Below are positions 10,902 through 22,973 of a stretch of 64,000 nucleotides of DNA, piece after piece. The stretch's first letter is position 1. The number at the start of each line of letters is the position of its first letter. The notes under the pieces are model-generated. The model had not been told where the DNA came from. It saw only the letters and a program-made list of their open reading frames with translations, and did not search any database. This stretch comes from Mesodorylaimus sp. YZB2_4 (Eukaryota; Nematoda; Enoplea; Dorylaimida; Dorylaimidae): NCBI GenBank assembly GCA_030248295.1, contig JASANH010000630.1, positions 62,001 to 126,000 on the forward strand, in the 5' to 3' direction. A program made the position numbers and the translations under genes.

Positions 10902-12074
10902 ATGTCTAACAAAACAGCCGTTTACATGTGGCTTTATACTTACTCTCCTAGGGCAGACCAAGTATTCTCTGGCAATATAACCTGGCCATTCAGAAACATA
11001 CCAGTGTCTGCAATTTACTCCTTTAAAACTCTCTATCCACCACCCTCGGTCGCACCAGAAATATATTATTTTGGCATAATCATCAGCGTGTTTGGAATTA
11101 TTTTTTCGTCCTTCTCTGTGGCTGCTGCATGCCGCAAAGCATTCATAGAGAAGAATTCGTTTTATACCTCTATGATGATAATTGGTGGTTTGGATCTGAT
11201 ATACAACGTTGGCCACGTCCTAGTCCGCGCGTGCAGGGACACGCTATCTAACGTAGGTTCGCCCAACTATGCTCTGATGGTGGCTATGAATTACGTAAGG
11301 GGAATAACATTTTCTTTCTCATTGATCAGTGACCTGTTTGTTCTAGTACTGAGCACAGAAAGATACGTTTCTGTTCAGAGACCTCAGGTTTATCACAATT
11401 TAACAGACACACAAAAGAAATGGGCTCGTATTGTATCTGCAGTATTTGTAACTGTCCTCGGCAGTTGTAGATTTCATTATACATTTGCTGACAGAATTCG
11501 TTTTACAGGTGAAAAATACGAATATTTCGTTTTAGGGCGTAGCGACTTTCAACTAGGTCTAGGCACATTCAGTGACATGGTTTTACCATTTATATTATTT
11601 GTGAGCATGATCATAGTTTCAGCTTTGTTATGCTTTGTTGTCATAAGCAGGAACAAAACTAAAACCAAGAAAGTACACCCTAGTGCAGGAATGCAGGCGA
11701 GCAGCAACACAGGCCGGAATATCGTATCTTGCCAAGCATCAGTTTCTGCATTTGCAGCTGCTAAAAAAGCTACAGAAGACACTAATAATAATATAGTGCG
11801 ACTGATATTAATTCTAGATTCATTATTCTTAGTTAACCAGGGTTTTTACTGTGCGTATACAGTGGCGGTATTACTGTATAACGACTTTGATCTGTCGTAT
11901 GACAGCACATATAATCAAGTCGTACAATGGAAAAGTGTGGTATTGTTTCTCAAATTTTGTGCAGTTAGTACTGTAATCACGGAGAGCATGTCGCATTCAA
12001 TCAATTTTGTGCTTTATGTGATATTTAGCAAAGGATTTAGAGAAGAGGCTCATAAAGTTTTGAGAATGCTATAG
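10902..12074 (+). CDS. Orphan class A-like GPCR, 390 residues
   Basis: A single open frame gives seven hydrophobic segments: TM1 near residues 60-82 (YYFGIIISVFGIIFSSFSVA), TM2 near 88-108, TM3 near 130-150, TM4 near 172-190, TM5 near 225-250, TM6 near 300-322 and TM7 near 355-375. The DRY position reads ERY (LVLSTERYVSV). The TM7 motif is SINFVLY, a degenerate NPxxY, followed by a basic helix-8-like FSKGFREEAHKVLRML. This arrangement is common in invertebrate peptide-receptor-like orphans such as FMRFamide-receptor relatives; no ligand can be assigned. ICL3 holds a Ser/Ala-rich stretch. The start ATG follows CTAACTAG, a possible acceptor, so a 5' non-coding exon may exist. A plasma-membrane receptor is likely. 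Confidence 0.78.
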   Translation: MSNKTAVYMWLYTYSPRADQVFSGNITWPFRNIPVSAIYSFKTLYPPPSVAPEIYYFGIIISVFGIIFSSFSVAAACRKAFIEKNSFYTSMMIIGGLDLIYNVGHVLVRACRDTLSNVGSPNYALMVAMNYVRGITFSFSLISDLFVLVLSTERYVSVQRPQVYHNLTDTQKKWARIVSAVFVTVLGSCRFHYTFADRIRFTGEKYEYFVLGRSDFQLGLGTFSDMVLPFILFVSMIIVSALLCFVVISRNKTKTKKVHPSAGMQASSNTGRNIVSCQASVSAFAAAKKATEDTNNNIVRLILILDSLFLVNQGFYCAYTVAVLLYNDFDLSYDSTYNQVVQWKSVVLFLKFCAVSTVITESMSHSINFVLYVIFSKGFREEAHKVLRML

Positions 12075-12570
12075 GGGACAGGGTGACGACGGGACTAGCG
12101 ATATGACCAATCGATTACGAAGACAAGCAGAAGACAAAAAGAGGATGCTGTTCTGTACCAGACACTGTGGCAATGTGGCAATATATTTCGAAAATGCGTA
12201 TACGTTTTTTGTCGCAATAATATAAAATACTGATGTGGTACACTGTGTTGTATGTGCAGGGACATGGTTGGTTTTGTATGCTACAGTATACGGTAAATGT
12301 GTTGAAGTGCGTATCTTACTTAAAGTAAAGCGTTGCGTGACTATGGTCTTGTCGCCTTAATTACCCGATGAGTACTAGAACGAATGGAAAGACAAATCAC
12401 GGGCGGATCGGCTCGGTCCGAAAGAGGTGGAACCAAAATTTTGGTTCGGCGCACCGAATCGAAATTGTTTCGGCTACATGGCGCCCAAGCAACTGGTGTC
12501 GCGCAACCCTGGAGCAAAGGATACACGAGCCTCACGCGCTAGCAGCACACAGGCAGCGGAACACTGGCTG

Positions 12571-12979
12571 CAGTGTTGCCAGGTGCACGGCAATTGGCCT
12601 AAATCTAGGGCAATTTTAAGCTGTCAGGGCAGTGACATTTCAGGGAAATCTGAGATTTTCAGGGCTTTTTAGGCAATCCTTAGTTATTGGCACTTTGTCT
12701 TATTGTTAGCTCTCTCGACAATGCCGTTCATCCAAAGGGTGTTTTCCGCGATGAAAAGCTGGGTGGAGATCTCGCTGAAGCATTCGAAGTTTTTGGCGCC
12801 TTTGAATACTGATATGGTAGTCAAATGCGCCATTATGGCTTGCTTAGAAAATTATTAGGAGTCTGGGAAGCAGGTTTTTTCAAAGCCCCTTCTTTCCATT
12901 TTTGATTCAGTTGAGTTTGAGTTTTAGGGCAATCTGAACCTGCAGCTGGGGCAATTTTGGGTTGCAGACCTGGTAACAC
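12571..12979. mobile_element. Possible small TIR element
   Basis: The left end GTGTTGCCAGGT is the inverse, with one mismatch, of the right end ACCTGGTAACAC. GGCAATTTT-type motifs recur just inside both ends. The ~410-base size and absence of an ORF fit a non-autonomous DNA element. The terminal match is short, so the call is tentative. Confidence 0.35.
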
Positions 12980-14091
12980 CTAGCTCGCTCGATGTATGCC
13001 CGAGCCTAGTTGCAATGAAGGTGTGCTTGCGCGCGAACGTACACCCTACTCAGCATTTTGATCAGAACTCATATAATTATTCAGCTTAAAATGTGGCTTG
13101 CTTTCATTTTCTATGATGGCGATTTGCTATCCAGCATGGTTTGTGGAGGTAAGATATCACAGGTGATTGTCTAAGTTGGGGCTAGAATTAGCTAGAACCG
13201 TGACCGAAACATATAGAACCGATCCGGCCGTGAAATTGAAGAATTAACGAGCTGCAGAGAATGTTTTCCGCGTCAGTCAAACAAAATGCAAGTCTGCATA
13301 AAGTCTCGCCTTGCTTGAAATACAGTATATTAATCAAACTGTTTGGTCACCACTACACTGTACTTCTGGACACATGAGATCGCGTGATTCATTAGTGCCC
13401 TGCCATACAACCTATAGTGTTTGTATACCATATTCATGCAGCATGGTCACCTTCCAGCTGCATTCAACACACCTTTGCAGATGGAGAAATTATAACAATT
13501 TTGTCAGATATTGCGACAAAAAGCGCCAGATGCGGCTTTTTTATGTTCCTATTCGTTCAAGCACATTGGGCGTGAATGCACAAAACCATTCACACTGCCG
13601 AAACTGAACTTTTTTCAACGAGTCCATCTTTAGAATCACTATCGATTCTGTCTGAATCGGGTGCAATTAAATGGCACCAACTGCACAGCGTTTCCTTCTG
13701 CATTCGAGCATTTCTTTGTTGAATCGGCCAAAACGCACTAATAGCAGGAAAAGAAAGCAGTTAGTGCCTTTTGGCCTGCGGTCTTCCAAGATGGTGAGTT
13801 TTGGCGGATGAGAATAAGAAAAGTTTGGGGCTCAGTAACTCATTTCATACTGTAGATACGGTTGCGTCGTAGATGAAACTTCTGAGTGCTCGAAGTATAA
13901 GTCGGCATTTGATGCACTTTTCCCAGTTTGACACTTGCTGCCTTTTGGCATATACTGTACGTAAATATCCACATGAGCCAACTGCAGAAGGTCCCATCAG
14001 GCTTATCGTCGTTCACACTTGTCTTGCTGTTTTTTTCATGTTTGTTGTCCTCAGCCCTTTCTTGCCTTTGCTGACCAGCAGTCAAACCTTG

Positions 14092-14445
14092 TAAGCAGGG
14101 CTGCGCTGACCTGCGCTGTGCACGCAGCAGCGTCCCTCTATGTATATCGACTGGGAGCACCTCCACATGAAGGCATCCTCGACTGGACATCGACTTCCTC
14201 AGACGATGGCGGGTGGTCTTTGAACCCTGTCAGTGTTGGACAGCCGAGATTGTCTCCTAGTTTGGCTTCCGTCTCTCCGCTCAGAGGACATCGGCGGTAC
14301 CCAGCCAGCGAGGGTTTATGGTTCGAAAACCGACCTCCTTCACCGGGTATTGAACTCGGGACGGGAGTGGCCACTCGCTCCTACGCAGGAGGGAGAGAAG
14401 AATGCCGAACCGCTGAACCACCACCACGGCTTGTCTTACTGTTAG
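14092..14445 (-). mobile_element. tRNA-derived SINE, copy 1
   Basis: On the minus strand the element opens with a Pol III A-box-like TGGTTCAGCGGTTCGGC (about 14405-14422) and a B-box-like CCGAGTTCAATACCCGG (14343-14360). A conserved body follows with GGAGGTCGGTTTTCGAACC, GAGGAAGTCGATGTCCAGTC, GAGGATGCC, GGAGGTGCTCC and GACGCTGCTG. Three more copies share this block order at 25775, 51497 and 55548. No tandem coding frame is conserved between copies, so the open frames across it are incidental. Confidence 0.8.
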
Positions 14446-16949
14446 CCACGTGTTCAGATAAAAGCAACTGACCAACAGTAGGAATCTAGAAAGGAACGAT
14501 GTGTACAACTGCACTAGTCACACCACAGCAGGCTTAAGGCTGATGCTTCAGCGGCAGCAACTTGTTCCACATGTCAACCAAATCAGCTCTCGTGTTTTTA
14601 CTTCTAACCTGTCGCTTTTTTCGTGCATACGAGTACAAAGTTTCATAGAACCAGTGAGACATGCGCAGTAGATCGGGCTCAAATTCAAACAAGCAGATTC
14701 CGCGCGCGGACGCTTTGATTACGTGGTCTTTGCTATTCTGGGAAGGAGATAAAATCAACAACATAGCAAGATAATTGTGTGCCAATTGGCGGGTTGTGTG
14801 ACGAATTCTGCCACCCTGAAGCCCGACTCATACGGTTTCCCACTGCCTGAAAGCAAGAGCAAGCTTCAAGAGCTTGCAGGAACTAAATGCGCCCATTTGG
14901 GAAGGGGCCAACAAACAGGTAGATCTGCTAATCATTCTTAGCAATCTGGCATTATTATAATCATTGACGAATGCTTGAGCATAGGACAAAGTACAAAGGC
15001 TGTTCCATCGTGATTAATAAATATCGCCTTTCGCATGCCCTTTCTTTGAAAAGGTTCATCTTCAGTTGCAGTATAGAAAATGGAGGAAGAATGAGAAGAA
15101 ATTTGAAACGGGTAGCTGTCGTGGTTTTTTTCAATATTGTCCATTTAAAGACAGCAAGCCAGACGCATAAGAAATTTGAATAAATACATGAAAAAGGCTC
15201 CTTGGCAAGCCCTGTCTTTCAATCCCTTTTACTAAAATTTCCGAGCTTGGCTGGATCGCTAGCAGCCCTGATATCTGGGACCCATTTGCTAACAGATCTC
15301 GCCCTACCATGCAGCAATCAATATTTCTTGGATGGTTAGAGAGAAAGAAGGAAGCTTTGTGAAAGCCGCTCAAGTGCGAGAAATCCGGTGCCGTTGACAG
15401 CCTTGTTCTTCTATGATTCCTAGAGCAGTCATTTTTTGCTTGAATCTTTCTAAAGCAGATGAGGGGTCCTATGATGGCACAAAAGATTTTTTGATGCTCA
15501 CCTCACCAGACTAAACGTTAGACGAAGCACTCGGTTAGGTTTTTCGAGGTTACTGTTGCGATGTTCTTTAGAAATAATTGCAGTAGAGCGAGAAAACTTT
15601 TCCGGAAAATACTACACTATGCCCAGCAGGCGTAAGGCGGTCATGCTTAATTTTTTCTTGCTCTTGTTTTATCAGAAAAACGCCACGCTTTATTTTTCTG
15701 TGGGCAAATATTAGCACGCGAAGCAAGCCTGACCAATCACGCCGTGCACTTCGCAAATCAGAGTTTTTAGTTTGCCTTATCCTCACATGAGCAATTCGAT
15801 TTCCAATTCACTTCAAAGTCAACCAGCCCTAATGCACTTTGAACATGCTTTGTGGCCGCCCCTGTCCATATCAAAACCTACATGCTCACCCACGTGCACT
15901 TCACAGACCTCATATCTCATAACATTACCGTTTCGCGTTATTCAAAGTATAGCACTTATTGAATATGGCAGCTTCCGTTTTCGCCTACTCTCTAAGACCT
16001 TCCATCTATTCAAGTTGGGTTCCCACATGTCAAAGTTTACGTCATTGCTCCTCCTTTCCTTCCTAGTTAACCCACCTCGTCGGAGCTGCCACCTACCACA
16101 ATTCATAACCCGCCCCACGCCCTGTGGCCTTTTATTGCCAGGGATGCCTGACCATGATAAAAACCCTCTTCCCACTGGGACTAAGACCATTTTCTATCTT
16201 CTCATGCACTTGGCCTCCAGGAAATTAATTTAGTCTTCTAAAATATATAACCAGTCTGATTCCCGATTTGGTGACCTCGATCAGTCTTATGTCTGCAGAC
16301 GCGTAACTATGTCTTTGGCAAACTTGTTCAACCTGCATTTGGTCAGTCGTTTTAAGTCGCAGCTAATTTCATGCCGTCATTCACTCATGCTGGCTGTGCG
16401 ATGGTAAACGACAGAAGTGTAATGTAGCTAACTAAGCGGACTATGTTCAGCTCTTTAGCTGGGAGTCCCTTCTCATTCGGCTTTGTAAGGGCGGACTTTC
16501 ATCCAAATAATATGTCCTAAGCTAAAATAAGCTTGACATGTTTTCAACTTTTTAGTCTCGACTAGGTCACGTAGCTCATACATTTTTCATAGTCAATGCA
16601 TGTACTCGTATATGTGACGATGTCGCTCACGAAAGGGGGAGTTTTATCTTTAGACGGCTAGCCGAAAAGGAGACCGTCCTCGTGTCAGCGGATACATGGC
16701 ATTGATAGATAGCTAGGGCATGCGGACAAGGTGGTTTCGGTACCAAGAACGTCCTTGACTCAATAACAAGAGACTCGGAAAATAAGCCTAGCTAGTATAA
16801 TGTTCTGTTCCTTGTTACTTAGATACATAATCTAGCATAGAAATAACTTTAGGACCTTTAGGATTGTGAGAGTTGACGAGCAATCCGAAATTTGCTGTAG
16901 TTCATGTGCATTTTAGATTAATTTTTTTATTGGCAACTCAAAAAGGAAA

Positions 16950-18058
16950 ATGTCGTCTCAAGCGATCAGCCAAAGTCGCATGAGCACTTCGCAAAAACCA
17001 TCAGTTGGCAGTTGCACTGTGCTCGGGAGAAAATCAAAAATCAACTGCTTCTTGTTGATGCTGATAATGGTATTAGCTGTCGAGTTGTTACCGTCGGCCG
17101 AGGCGTGCTACTTGAAAAATTGTCCGCTGGGAAAAAGGGCAGGCAAGCGCACTCTCGATAGTGGCCTGTTGGACAGAGAAATTAAAATCAAGTCGGTAAG
17201 TTTGTGCTACTTTTTCGCATTTTTCACCTTTTTCGCATTTTACGCAAGGAGTGATAGCATGCCGATAGAATGTCCTTACTGTAGTCATCGAATACTCTAT
17301 ACCTGGGCCTTTTCAAATTAACATTTTGTAATGTGAATTACTCAAATAAATTCAAATTTCCCGCGCTAACGGAAGCTGAGGCAGGAACAAATGTGTTATC
17401 GCTTGCCAGCTAAACTAGCTTCTTACATTTTACCTCTTATGTCCCTATGTGCAAGTTTTCTAACTGGTTTATCTGAAAATTTAGTGTCCCCGCTGTGGTC
17501 CAGGTGGTCAAGGACAATGCATCGGTCCGTATATTTGTTGCGTACCAAACGGGGGCGGGTGCTTGGTGGGTGTCGGAATCAGAGAGACGGCCATTTGCGA
17601 GTCGGAACTTACAAATCCCGTCTCGTGCATACCTGATCTGAGATTCAAGGCATGCGACTTGAATGGCGAAGACGGCGTGTGTGCCAATGATGGCTTGTGC
17701 TGCACTGAAGGTGAGTGCCAGAGTTGAAGGTTCAACCTGAGGGAGCAATGCAACTGCAAACGCTATCGACATAGGCAGTGCAGGTGTGAGCCACGGGGAC
17801 CGCGTTCTATAGCAGATCTCAATGTTTCTCGAAGAAGATTTGTGCAACAGAAAAAGATCTGTCATTAGCAAGGAAAGCTAGTAAATATTCAATGAAATTT
17901 CTCTTATTAAGATTTCTTCAACAATGCTACCCAAACTTTTATCACACATCACTAGCCTGAGTCTGGTTCTTTTAGACGCATGCGGTGTTTCTACGGCCTG
18001 CCTCTCTGATGCGCTGTCATCCAGACGCAAGCGCTTGGCCGAATCAATGATCAATTAA
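16950..18058 (+). CDS. Vasopressin/oxytocin-type neuropeptide-neurophysin precursor, 3 exons, complete
   Basis: The exons are 16950-17195, 17485-17710 and 17976-18058 with GTAAGT and GTGAGT donors and TTAG acceptors. Frames join exactly (phase 0, then 1) to give 184 residues. Residues ~33-52 form the signal-peptide core (FLLMLIMVLAVELLPSAEA). The hormone CYLKNCPLG (53-61) follows, with Gly as amide donor and KR as cleavage site, then a second GKR after one Ala, a ~15-residue linker and neurophysin from Cys83. Neurophysin shows CPRCGPGG, QCIGPYICC and GVCANDGLCC and has all 14 cysteines, ending CGVSTAC. A short tail holds a dibasic RRKR. Exon boundaries match the classic three-exon vasopressin/oxytocin plan. 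Neutral Leu8 is oxytocin-like; Lys4 and Tyr2 are a distinctive combination. The start could be Met1 or Met11. Expected: secreted cyclic nonapeptide amide made in neurons. Confidence 0.95.
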
Positions 18059-18827
18059 GGAAATACCGCATTGAGGGTAAAAATAGTGGGTGTCATCATT
18101 CGACTTTTTGGGTTGACGATTTCTAGGATTCGGCGATAATGAAGACAGGATGCGTGCAAATGTGTCGCAATGCGGTTTTCAAGTTAGATTAAAAACGTCT
18201 GTTTGTGTTGCGTATGTTGTTTGTCTGTGCATGCGACTTACAGCCAAACTAGAGTTAGCTGGTTCATTATGGGTCGGTCGTTGTGGGATCGCCAAAACAT
18301 TAATACACTGTACCATTATACTTTGCCATATGTAACACAAGTGCACATATATTTGGCTTGACAAGAATACTTGTAAAAGTATGGATATTTGTTGAAATAC
18401 ACTTTTCTTCGGTTTTAATGTTCATTTTTTTTATTACTCAGGGGATTTAAAGGGTTGGGAAAAACTTACTCGATAAGGTATCCTATGCTCGACCAGCGCT
18501 GATATCAACGATTGAATCTAACAAGAGCGTTAATAAAAAAACACTTTTTCAAAGTAGAAATGTGTTGGATTCCCCCTATCTATAAATTTCTAAATGTTTT
18601 AAAAAATTTGATTTTTGATTTTGACTCCAATGTTCTACTCCATGAGCTTCTCAGACGGAAGGGGGTGACCACTTTATTTCACGAGATTCAACGCCCAAAG
18701 CAGGCTCCAAACTCCACTGGATTTACATAAAAATTCGAATAAATAATCTGATTATTGACACACATTAAAGATTTGTTGGTGGCGGGTGTAATAAAGGCTG
18801 GTGGTGGGTGACTTATGTGCGCAAAGC

Positions 18828-18972
18828 ATAGAAAACTTCGCGTAATTGCAATTTTTTTATCTCAGATCCATCTGAGCTTCGCGTAATTGCAACATCGGGT
18901 TATCCCAACTTTGGCTTATTGCAACTCTTTTTAGAGTCCCGAGCGGTTGCAATTACCCGAGGTCGACTGTAC
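18828..18972. mobile_element. Tigger/pogo-like element remnant, one end preserved
   Basis: The right end reads TTGCAATTACCCGAGGTCGACTGTA. Reversed, this is CAGTCGACCTCGGGTAATTGCAA, close to the CAGTYGAC...TTAATTGC ends of Tigger-type mariner elements and to the element at 53113. CTTCGCGTAATTGCAA occurs twice inside. The left TIR is not evident, so the copy appears truncated. Confidence 0.5.
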
Positions 18973-19331
18973 TTTAAAAACTTTCGCATGCTCCTAATTT
19001 TTCAAAGGAGCAGCAGTAAAGAATTTTTTTTCACTTTTTTGCCACCAAGCAATGCCAATGCCAGATGCTAAATCAAAAATTGATCGCCTATAATCGCTCA
19101 GCCTTTGCCTGAGTTTTTGCCACTTGGCGATAACAAAAATAGCTGCAAACTGAATCGATGGCCTACAAATTTTTAGAATTTTCCATCAGCTTGACGCATG
19201 CATAATAAGAAAACAAGCCCAAAAAATACATAATTACGCACTATAGACAAGCAAAGGACTAAAACGCCAAGAAAGCCGCAAAATAATAAGACTCTATCAG
19301 CACTCCCCTAAAATCACCTATAAGAGTCCAT

Positions 19332-19580
19332 TCATACATCCATTAACCCCTTGGGCAATACAGACCTGGATATCAGTAAAGGTCTCAGTCTGATCACAAA
19401 AATAGTATTATTTCTTTCTTCAAATACCATTATCGACTTTTCACTTTGGAAATTATAAAATTCTTGCATGACCGGATCTGTCCCAGTGTCTTCGACAAAA
19501 AATGACAATACGTAGCAGACTATGATGGCAATCGAAAAAAGTGTCACAACGCAGTATGAAATACATATTGAGGGATTCAT
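19332..19580 (-). CDS. Possible small single-pass membrane protein, 82 residues
   Basis: A short frame starts at ATG 19580 in good context (CATCAAAATGAA). Its only clear feature is one hydrophobic segment at residues 5-28 (ICISYCVVTLFSIAIIVCYV), which could be a signal peptide or an anchor, followed by a polar tail. No family is recognised, no splice structure is obvious, and the next gene is far away. It may be a first exon of a larger gene, or chance. Confidence 0.25.
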   Translation of the reverse strand: MNPSICISYCVVTLFSIAIIVCYVLSFFVEDTGTDPVMQEFYNFQSEKSIMVFEERNNTIFVIRLRPLLISRSVLPKGLMDV

Positions 19581-20822
19581 TTTGATGAAATGAAATTTTA
19601 GAGTATAAAGCTAATAACAGTATTTCCTGGCGAGAGCTGCTTCCAAACCGACTGACGTACAAAGCAGATTGCTACTGGTTTTATAGTAGCTAGCTGATTT
19701 GAGCAGCAGTTACAGCTTTATAGATGTTAGGGCCCAACTGACGCTTCGCCCACCCACCCATGTTTACTAGGGACCATGTGCAAACGCTAGGCCTACAAGC
19801 AGCAATGCAAAAACCAGATCCTACTTTTTTGTGTCCTCTGACAATCTACCGCCTGCAATGGAATAGCCGCGTGAAGGATTCTTGTTTTATTCTTGTAATT
19901 CATGTTTTGGTGTGACGACGAGTTATTTATTGAAATTTGTAAAATTAGTGGTGTTGATGAATTACGTATCCATTTTTCACGAAAAGTTACACTTGCTAAC
20001 TATTTTGTATCATCAACGTGTACCAATGACATGTGTACCATTTTCGATGTTGTGGATGTTAGGCGCGACGGTTCGATTTTAGTTTCTGTTGGCACTCACT
20101 AATAAGCACGAGTAGCAAAAGGGGTTAATTCAGAGCGAAGCAACTGATGACTCATACAAAGCAAAGTTGTGTGTCTCGCGGTCCACAATACTGTACATAC
20201 TGTAGAATTCTTTACGACTGTTGATTCTATGCTATCTGAAAGTGCTGTGCTGACGATTCACCACTAATAGGAGGAGGCGATTTACACTCAACTTCTGACA
20301 AGAGTAATCTTTTAGTTTTTCGACCTTTCCTTCAGAAGACTGCATCCAGATGCTTTTTATTTTTATCAAAGCTTCGTCAATGTCTGACGAAAACTTCGGA
20401 AAACTGCGCGGCTGCAAACGTTCAGGAGACTAAAACCTTTCTCTAGCCCGTATAGATTCAATCGCTGCCTCTGCAGAACAGTTTTCAAATATGCATGTGT
20501 TCAAGTGCACATAGAAAAATGCGCCTTCTCTAGTCATAGCCGCTGCATGTAAAATATGCGCCCCTATAGTCACGGCTTTGTATAACGTATTCCTTAGCCT
20601 CTGTTTTGAGCCTTTCGTGAAATTATTTCCAGCTGTCGCGTATGATTATGATTATGTAACCAAGCACTCTTCTGCTGATACGAGAGGCTTACATCTAAAC
20701 CGCATCAGGTCACTCGCAGCATCCAATACCTTCTCTGTAGATGATCTCTGCGAAGAGGTATAAGTAATGTGTCGCGGAGATTCAAGAGCATATTAGCCAG
20801 ATTAACAAGCTTGTGCACCCAT
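19581..20822. other. No gene seen
   Basis: I found no coding exon or RNA gene. The far right end (20740-20790) belongs to the outer inverted repeat described with the 20.8-kb element. Confidence 0.4.
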
Positions 20823-20877
20823 GTCACGGCCGGATCGAATCGGATCCCATCCGTTTGGATCAGATCCTCCGGTACGA

Positions 20878-20970
20878 AAATCACCATCCGAAAATTCGGA
20901 TGGTGATTTTCGTGTTGGAAAAATCACCATCCGAATGTTTGTTTAGAAAATCACCATCCGAATAGGTGTT
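20878..20970. repeat. AAATCACCATCCGAA short repeats with a palindrome
   Basis: ATCACCATCCGAAAATTCGGATGGTGAT is a perfect palindrome around AATT. The half unit AAATCACCATCCGAA then recurs twice at ~20-30-base spacing. This is subterminal repeat structure of the surrounding TIR element, where transposases often bind. Confidence 0.75.
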
Positions 20971-22075
20971 TAGAAAACCGCTGGCAAACAACCAACTATT
21001 AAAATTTTTCCTAAACTGTGGTGAATTGAATGAGATGAGATCAATATTCTGCATTGATGTTTCCTTATTCCTGCTCACAAATACAGTTACAAGTCATCTT
21101 GTCGTTTATTATTTGAGACCAGAGAAAACATGGATGATTTGGATTTTGCAAATAGTTTGAAGTCAGCCGACAGAAATATTAGTGAGTGTGGAGTGGAAAT
21201 ATCCGTTTTTATAAAATAGTTTGTAGTTATGGCTACAGTCATTAATGTTTCTTTAAAATTTTTTCGATGTTAGCAATCATGAATCAAAGCAGGCACCACA
21301 AAACCCTAGTTATCCTAAACTTACCAGTCCAGTATTGTTTCATGGCCTCGGCTGCCTTCGATAGTTTTTTTATCGATTGAGTGGTTATAAATGAGTTTGG
21401 TTTTCATACTATTGATTAGTTAGGTTATCACCTATTACCCCCCCACCTGTGGGGTAACACAGTATGCTAATCAAGAAGCTCAAATTTAGCAGCTAATTCA
21501 GCTTTTCTGGTATCCTTATACAGCTAACTTGCGCAAGTTGTTTAGGTCCACCAGACCTGCCTTTGTCTGCAAAATAATCGTACGAATCGTGAAATTTCTG
21601 AGCTCGAGATCTTTCCCTCAAGTCCTCCGATCTCTGACACACGCCTAGTTTTCGGCTATTTCCATGCCATCCCTGTTAATCCAAAATCCGCGTATTTTCA
21701 GTTTATCGACCACAAATGCATTAGCTCCTTTTCTAACCCCCGTCTGATGTTCCCGATTAGCAGGATTTTGGTCTTTGCTAGTTTCAGTGTTGCAGCTGAT
21801 GCTCGTTCATCCATATCGCAGGCATGGAAAATTCGTTCTATCGATTTAGAGTATCCAGTCAGCAAGTTAGTGCTATCTGCGTGATTTCCAAGTTTTCTTT
21901 CGCGTCCTAAAAAGTCCATGCCCCTAATACTGTATTTTTGTCCTGGCGTACAGAAATTTTTGTGCCTGTCTTAAGCAGTCATTCATGAGCAGCATGGATC
22001 ATCTGTACTTCAGCAGGTTGTAAAATAGAGTGATCCACGATGAGCTGTGTGGCAAAGCCTTTGAGGGGCCCTGCT

Positions 22076-22828
22076 TGTGCCGGTGTCGCGTCAAAAAGTG
22101 TCCGGATCGTAATGTGTCCGGGCGGACGCTTTTCGACATCGTAATGTGTCCGGCGGACGCATTTTACGACGGGGTCACCCCCTGTCGTAATGAGTCCGGG
22201 GTCATCGAAATGTGTCCGCTTGCTAAATTAGCGAAATCAAATGAAGGACTCACCAAAAGCCTCACACAAGAGGTCGCATTATAAAAGAGCAAAGGCATAG
22301 CCGAATTGCACTGAACCTGGAATGGGTGCTTATTAATGACTTTATATCTCTGCTGATAAGTTGTGATACATCGCCCCGTTTGACGAGCTCCTCATTCAAA
22401 AGGCTTGTTAGACATTTTCAAAACAAGAATGCTGTAACACCAGAACGCTGGAATAAGTTTTTCTTTTTTGTACAGTGTGGTAGAGCGCAGTATATGCTAC
22501 AGCAAAGTGTGAACTAGTACTGATACTAATGAGTTATTCAGAAGCGTATACTCGTGTATCAATTAGTTATGACCTGATTGCTGATTATTTATAAGTGTGA
22601 TCTTTATCAAACACAGGGATGAATTTGGAAACCCGAGACAAGCTACAGTAACTACAGTGTAGTGGTATAACTAGATAGACATAACCAATAAAAAGCTTGG
22701 AAAAGGCAAATCGTGTTGTCATGGAAGAGAAACAATGTCTATTTTGGTCGGACACATTACGATAACCCCGGACACATTTCGACATCGTAATGTGTCCGCC
22801 CGGACACATTACGTCATGACACCGGCAC
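22076..22828. mobile_element. Non-autonomous TIR element with CGGACACATTACG subterminal repeats, copy A
   Basis: The ends TGCCGGTGTCGCG and CATGACACCGGCA are inverted. Each end carries several copies, in both orientations, of TCGTAATGTGTCCG or TCGAAATGTGTCCG. The ~500-base AT-rich interior has no conserved long frame. A second copy in the opposite orientation lies at 48451-49249 and aligns along the full length. Length and lack of transposase point to a MITE family dependent on an enzyme encoded elsewhere. Confidence 0.85.
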
Positions 22829-22973
22829 CGTAATAATAAATGCTGTTGTCTTATATGGGTAGCGGCCTTTCGAAAAAAGTTGATGCGTTATTCATTTTTC
22901 AAAAAATTACAAGTATTTCATGTGATCCAATCCGATCCGATCGGAAATTTTTCCCATCCGATCCGGCCGTGAC

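Larger units (their letters stand above)
12075..16949. other. Gene-free interval with repeats, between the GPCR and the vasopressin-type gene
   Basis: The interval holds a small TIR-bounded unit (12571-12979), a short copy of the CGATCCGGCCGTGA end motif near 13221 that matches the TIRs of the 20.8-kb element, and a SINE at 14092. Otherwise no coding exon is supported. Confidence 0.4.
20823..22973. mobile_element. TIR element of about 2.15 kb, carrying a second element inside
   Basis: The ends are inverted: GTCACGGCCGGATCGAATCGGATC at the left, and the complement (ATCCGATCCGATCGG ... CATCCGATCCGGCCGTGAC) at the right. CATCCG and GGATC motifs repeat just inside each end. Outside it, a further perfect inverted pair, TGTCGCGGAGATTCAA (20770-20785) and its complement (23026-23041), with GATNTCTGCGAA-like sequence beyond, suggests an older or larger element. 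No transposase frame is visible, so it is non-autonomous or decayed. The element at 22076-22828 lies within it. Confidence 0.65.

Noticed and set aside
14019-14514. Several overlapping ORFs on both strands
   Set aside because: They fall within the tRNA-derived SINE and are not conserved as frames in the other SINE copies.
22030-22284. 84-residue Cys-containing frame (and its counterpart at 49036-49302)
   Set aside because: It is created by the subterminal repeats of a MITE-type element; both copies are explained as repeats.
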